Under the pieces are notes generated by a model that worked only from the letters and a program-made list of their open reading frames with translations, made no database searches and was not told where the DNA came from. A stretch of 5,574 bases of DNA, taken from assembly GCA_002423555.1 (NCBI GenBank), contig DIWQ01000006.1, positions 2,563-8,136 on the forward strand. The letters run 5' to 3'. Shown one piece after another: positions 3,881 through 5,574 of the stretch (its first letter is position 1; each line of letters opens with the position of its first letter). Position numbers and translations under genes: made by a program. This DNA is from Patescibacteria group bacterium UBA6102. Lineage in GTDB: Bacteria > Patescibacteriota > Minisyncoccia > Minisyncoccales > UBA5738.

Positions 3881-3901
3881 GCCCTGAGCTTGCCGAAGGG
3901 C
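3881..3901. repeat. Right terminal hairpin of the GIY-YIG unit (cttcggcaagctcag-type)
   Basis: Minus strand GCCCT-TCGGCAAGCTC-AGGGC, with a 5-bp closing stem. This exact motif family is common between genes in many bacterial genomes. Here it touches the 3' end of tRNA-Asn and lies just upstream of the nuclease ATG. Confidence 0.65.
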
Positions 3902-3916
3902 TCCGGCGGTAGGATT
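3898..3916. repeat. Direct repeat, right copy (within the intact tRNA-Asn)
   Basis: This is the second copy of the 19-bp repeat. Sixteen of its bases are the 3' end of the functional tRNA-Asn gene, and three (3898-3900) also belong to the right hairpin of the GIY-YIG unit. Confidence 0.85.
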
Positions 3917-3972
3917 CGAACCTACAACCTTTTCGTTAACAGCGAACCGCGCTACCGTTGCGCCACGCCGGA
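3901..3972 (-). tRNA. tRNA-Asn (anticodon GTT)
   Basis: 72 nt with a full cloverleaf: acceptor TCCGGCG/CGCCGGA with discriminator G73, D-stem GCGC/GCGC with loop AACGGTA, anticodon loop CTGTTAA, and T-arm GTAGG-TTCGAAT-CCTAC. The variable loop has 5 bases. A15 and T48 can make the Levitt pair. The first pair of the anticodon stem is G27-A43, a mismatch. CCA is not encoded (CCC follows), so it must be added enzymatically. The U1 and G73 identity supports a bacterial asparagine tRNA. It reads asparagine codons AAC and AAU. Confidence 0.95.
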
Positions 3973-4005
3973 ATAAATTTTGGCAAAACAGATTCTGACA
4001 AATAG

Positions 4006-4034
4006 ATACTACTCCATCGTTGGGTTTTTTTCAA
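4006..4034 (-). promoter_or_regulatory. Promoter of tRNA-Asn
   Basis: Minus-strand TTGAAA (4034-4029), 17-bp spacer, TAGTAT (4011-4006). The predicted start is about 25 bases before the tRNA 5' end. The -35 matches at 5 of 6 positions and the -10 at 4 of 6. The promoter starts 18 bases after the T-tract of the upstream gene's terminator, so the tRNA unit is transcriptionally separate from that gene. Confidence 0.5.
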
Positions 4035-4051
4035 GAGGATTAAAAATTTCC

Positions 4052-4077
4052 AAAAAAACAGCCGACACAAGTCAGCT
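4052..4077 (-). terminator. Intrinsic terminator overlapping the stop of the surface-protein gene
   Basis: Minus-strand AGCTGAC, loop TTGT, GTCGGCT (7 bp including one G-U), then G and seven T. The 5' arm contains the last Ser codon and the TGA stop, so the hairpin begins within the coding sequence. Confidence 0.85.
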
Positions 4078-5457
4078 TTTCATAATTTTTCGCCGCGCTC
4101 GCCAAACGGCAATCGGCAAGGCGATTATGGCTAATATACCGTCCAGCGGCGATTTTTGAGTCTCGGTCGGATCTTCGCGCGCAATCGGCGCCATGTTCGC
4201 GGGTTCGGCGATAGCAGAGGCATTGGAATTGGAATCAGTAGCCACATGGACCCGTATGGTTTTTGTGGTTACGTTTTTCCGCCGGCCGTTATCATCAAGA
4301 TAATATGCCCTGATGAGAACTTCGTGATCACCGAGAGGAAATTTAAATGGCTTAACCATTTTTTTCCCTTGATAAAAATATTCTGTGAAAATATTTTTAT
4401 CGGCACCGCGAACACTAAGATCGCAGAACTCCCCGGCAACACAATTAATGGGTTCCATCACATGGAGCAACGGCTTGTCTCTGCCGCTATCGCCTTTCTC
4501 GGTCACCAAAACGGTGACATCGGCGGTGTCGGTCGCGCCGTAGCGGTCGGTGATGGTAGCGGTCAGAGTATATTGCCCCACACTTCCGGGCGTTAAACTC
4601 AAGGCCGGCAATTTTTTTTTCCGATCCATGGTCCTCCGGCTGTGGCCCACCGATTTACCATTGGCGTCCTTCAGCCATGCTTCAATTTCGGCAATATAAT
4701 CGCCGTCCTCGTCGCCGGACCTGCCGGTTGTCGATCCTTCAAACGAAACCTCAAAAGATGTGTATGAGGCAATTGAAGAACCGACTCTGACTTTAATGGC
4801 CGGCGCGGAATTTTTTTTAACTATCAGATTAATGGTTTTTTCGCGCCGCCTCTCTCCATTTTCGGAGATAAGGACAATCTTCACCACAGGATTCTTGCCC
4901 GAATAATCCTTAGCCACATATCCTTTGGTGGAAAGCGACCGGTAATTGTCAAAGGCAACCGCCGAAGGTGGATTCGCGCTCCACTCAACCCGATAATTCT
5001 TGCAACCGCTCCCAATCCTCACACTAAAACTAAGTTCTTCTCCGGCCGCGGTCTCCCGGGTATCGTCTTTGCCGTATTCATCGCCGTTGATCTTAATCCC
5101 CGATCGCCATTCGGGAACGCATGATGATAGCAAAACGAGACTTATCGTCGCGTGAAAATCCCCGCTTGGCGACATCAGGACACGCTCGGTGCTATCTTTG
5201 ACAGAAAATTCCAGCGAACTTCCGTCACTGATTTTTCGACCGCTATCATCTTCCCAAAAGCCGGAACTGCCTTGCAATGTAATCCGGCTACCCTCCTTGG
5301 CATAAAAAGTTTGCCAAGAGTTAGTTCCGTCAGTGGTGATTTCACCTGTCTTCCTATCATCACAACCAACGCAAGACACCGTTGGCGAACTCGCCAACGC
5401 AATCGGCAAAAACAGCAACATTACCAACCAAAAAATCACAATCGTTTTTGACAACAA
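4072..5457 (-). CDS. Secreted, TM-anchored surface protein with PKD/Ig-like domains
   Basis: 461 residues. A signal peptide (about 1-22, ALA-S cleavage site) is followed by an N-terminal region with SCVGC (28-32), then beta-rich domains at about 113-215, 218-319 and 330-406. The middle domain has PKD features: an acidic DEDGDY loop (249-254) and the closing YTLTATITDRYGATDTADVTV (296-316). C113 and C152, and C339 and C345, may form disulfides. A Ser/Asn/Ala/Pro-rich linker (407-436) leads to one membrane helix (about 438-452) and a basic tail RARRKIMKS, giving an extracellular protein held by its C-terminus. It is probably an adhesion or envelope-structure protein. No enzyme motif is seen. 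Start: TTG at 5457 lies 8 bases after a full AGGAGG. The ATG at codon 13 would cut the signal peptide short and has no Shine-Dalgarno. The gene stands alone between its own promoter region and terminator. Confidence 0.85.
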   Translation of the reverse strand: MLSKTIVIFWLVMLLFLPIALASSPTVSCVGCDDRKTGEITTDGTNSWQTFYAKEGSRITLQGSSGFWEDDSGRKISDGSSLEFSVKDSTERVLMSPSGDFHATISLVLLSSCVPEWRSGIKINGDEYGKDDTRETAAGEELSFSVRIGSGCKNYRVEWSANPPSAVAFDNYRSLSTKGYVAKDYSGKNPVVKIVLISENGERRREKTINLIVKKNSAPAIKVRVGSSIASYTSFEVSFEGSTTGRSGDEDGDYIAEIEAWLKDANGKSVGHSRRTMDRKKKLPALSLTPGSVGQYTLTATITDRYGATDTADVTVLVTEKGDSGRDKPLLHVMEPINCVAGEFCDLSVRGADKNIFTEYFYQGKKMVKPFKFPLGDHEVLIRAYYLDDNGRRKNVTTKTIRVHVATDSNSNASAIAEPANMAPIAREDPTETQKSPLDGILAIIALPIAVWRARRKIMKS

Positions 5458-5465
5458 TTCCTTTG

Positions 5466-5471
5466 CCTCCT
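5466..5471 (-). promoter_or_regulatory. Strong Shine-Dalgarno that fixes the TTG start of the surface protein
   Basis: AGGAGG on the minus strand with an 8-base spacer to the TTG at 5457. It is the only full consensus site before a gene in this window. Confidence 0.8.
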
Positions 5472-5501
5472 TTTTTAGTTTTTGACAATGAACTTTATCT
5501 T

Positions 5502-5574
5502 GCGGCTATTCTGAACTTAATTTTAAATTTGTCAAGATTGAGGATCATAATGTCAAATGATAATAGAAATGTCA
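5502..5574 (-). promoter_or_regulatory. Promoter region of the surface-protein gene with repeated TGTCA boxes
   Basis: TTGACA occurs twice on the minus strand (5556-5551 and 5535-5530). The nearer copy has CAGAAT at a 16-bp spacing, a fair -10 (4 of 6). TGTCA on the plus strand recurs at 5530, 5551 and 5570, spaced 21 and 19 bp, or about two helical turns. That could be a regulator site as well as overlapping -35 boxes. The window ends inside this region, so more copies may lie beyond. Confidence 0.35.

Larger units (their letters stand above)
3520..3900 (-). mobile_element. Putative minimal GIY-YIG mobile unit inserted at tRNA-Asn
   Basis: A 381-bp segment carries one gene, a GIY-YIG nuclease. 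It has inverted, related hairpins at its two ends (3520-3539 and 3881-3901) and exact 19-bp direct repeats of the tRNA 3' end outside them. Excising one repeat and the unit would leave an intact tRNA-Asn followed by a terminator-like hairpin. Insertion at the 3' end of a tRNA with regeneration of the tRNA is typical of integrative elements, but no integrase or transposase is present and the only enzyme is the nuclease. The boundaries are seen in sequence, and mobility is inferred. Confidence 0.55.

Noticed and set aside
4072..4140. Archaeal PGF-CTERM tail on the surface protein, implying an archaeon
   Set aside because: No PGF motif is present, and the tRNA-Asn, promoter boxes and Shine-Dalgarno fit a bacterium.
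4156..4596. 146-residue plus-strand open frame inside the surface-protein gene
   Set aside because: It is antisense to a long gene with signal peptide, domains, Shine-Dalgarno and terminator, and has no recognisable pattern.

Overview
The window looks like a chromosomal segment of an uncultivated bacterium, most likely from the Candidate Phyla Radiation (Patescibacteria, Parcubacteria-like). The evidence is indirect. The tRNA-Asn has bacterial architecture (U1 and G73) and lacks an encoded CCA. Promoter-like boxes are bacterial. Genes are short and nearly leaderless, with little Shine-Dalgarno signal. The SdpI, MliC, GIY-YIG, AbrB-like and TM-anchored surface proteins, together with cttcggcaagctcag-type intergenic hairpins, are a mix I associate with that group. 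No marker gene fixes the taxonomy. All supported genes lie on the minus strand, so they are described from high to low coordinates.

5574-4052: a 461-residue secreted, TM-anchored surface protein with PKD/Ig-like domains. It starts at TTG behind the only strong Shine-Dalgarno in the window and ends in a terminator that overlaps its stop codon. 4034-3333: a tRNA-Asn gene with its own promoter, followed by a tiny unit that looks mobile. A 106-residue GIY-YIG nuclease gene is bounded by two related hairpins in opposite orientation, and these are flanked by exact 19-bp copies of the tRNA 3' end. Beyond the outer copy lie a terminator-like hairpin and a 5'-truncated reading frame with a possible TsaE C-terminus, then a REP-like structured block.

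3239-2838: a 113-residue four-helix membrane protein of unknown role with a terminator. 2749-1901: a 59-residue AbrB/MazE-like DNA-binding protein, preceded by three 11-bp tandem repeats and a palindrome. It is followed by a 158-residue cysteine-containing protein of unknown activity and a strong terminator.

1864-12: a probable four-gene envelope-defence operon. It contains a DUF2178-like membrane protein, a 61-residue XRE repressor, an SdpI-family membrane immunity protein and a membrane-anchored MliC-type lysozyme inhibitor. Two GTTA-N8-TAAC palindromes sit in the promoter and a similar GTTA-N9-TAAC site overlaps an internal extended -10 before sdpI. This suggests that the XRE protein controls both promoters. 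The arrangement resembles in logic the SdpR/SdpI immunity circuit of Bacillus, but the regulator families differ and the functional link is inference.

The two most interesting items are the tRNA-Asn/GIY-YIG unit and the XRE-DUF2178-SdpI-MliC operon with its repeated operator-like sites.
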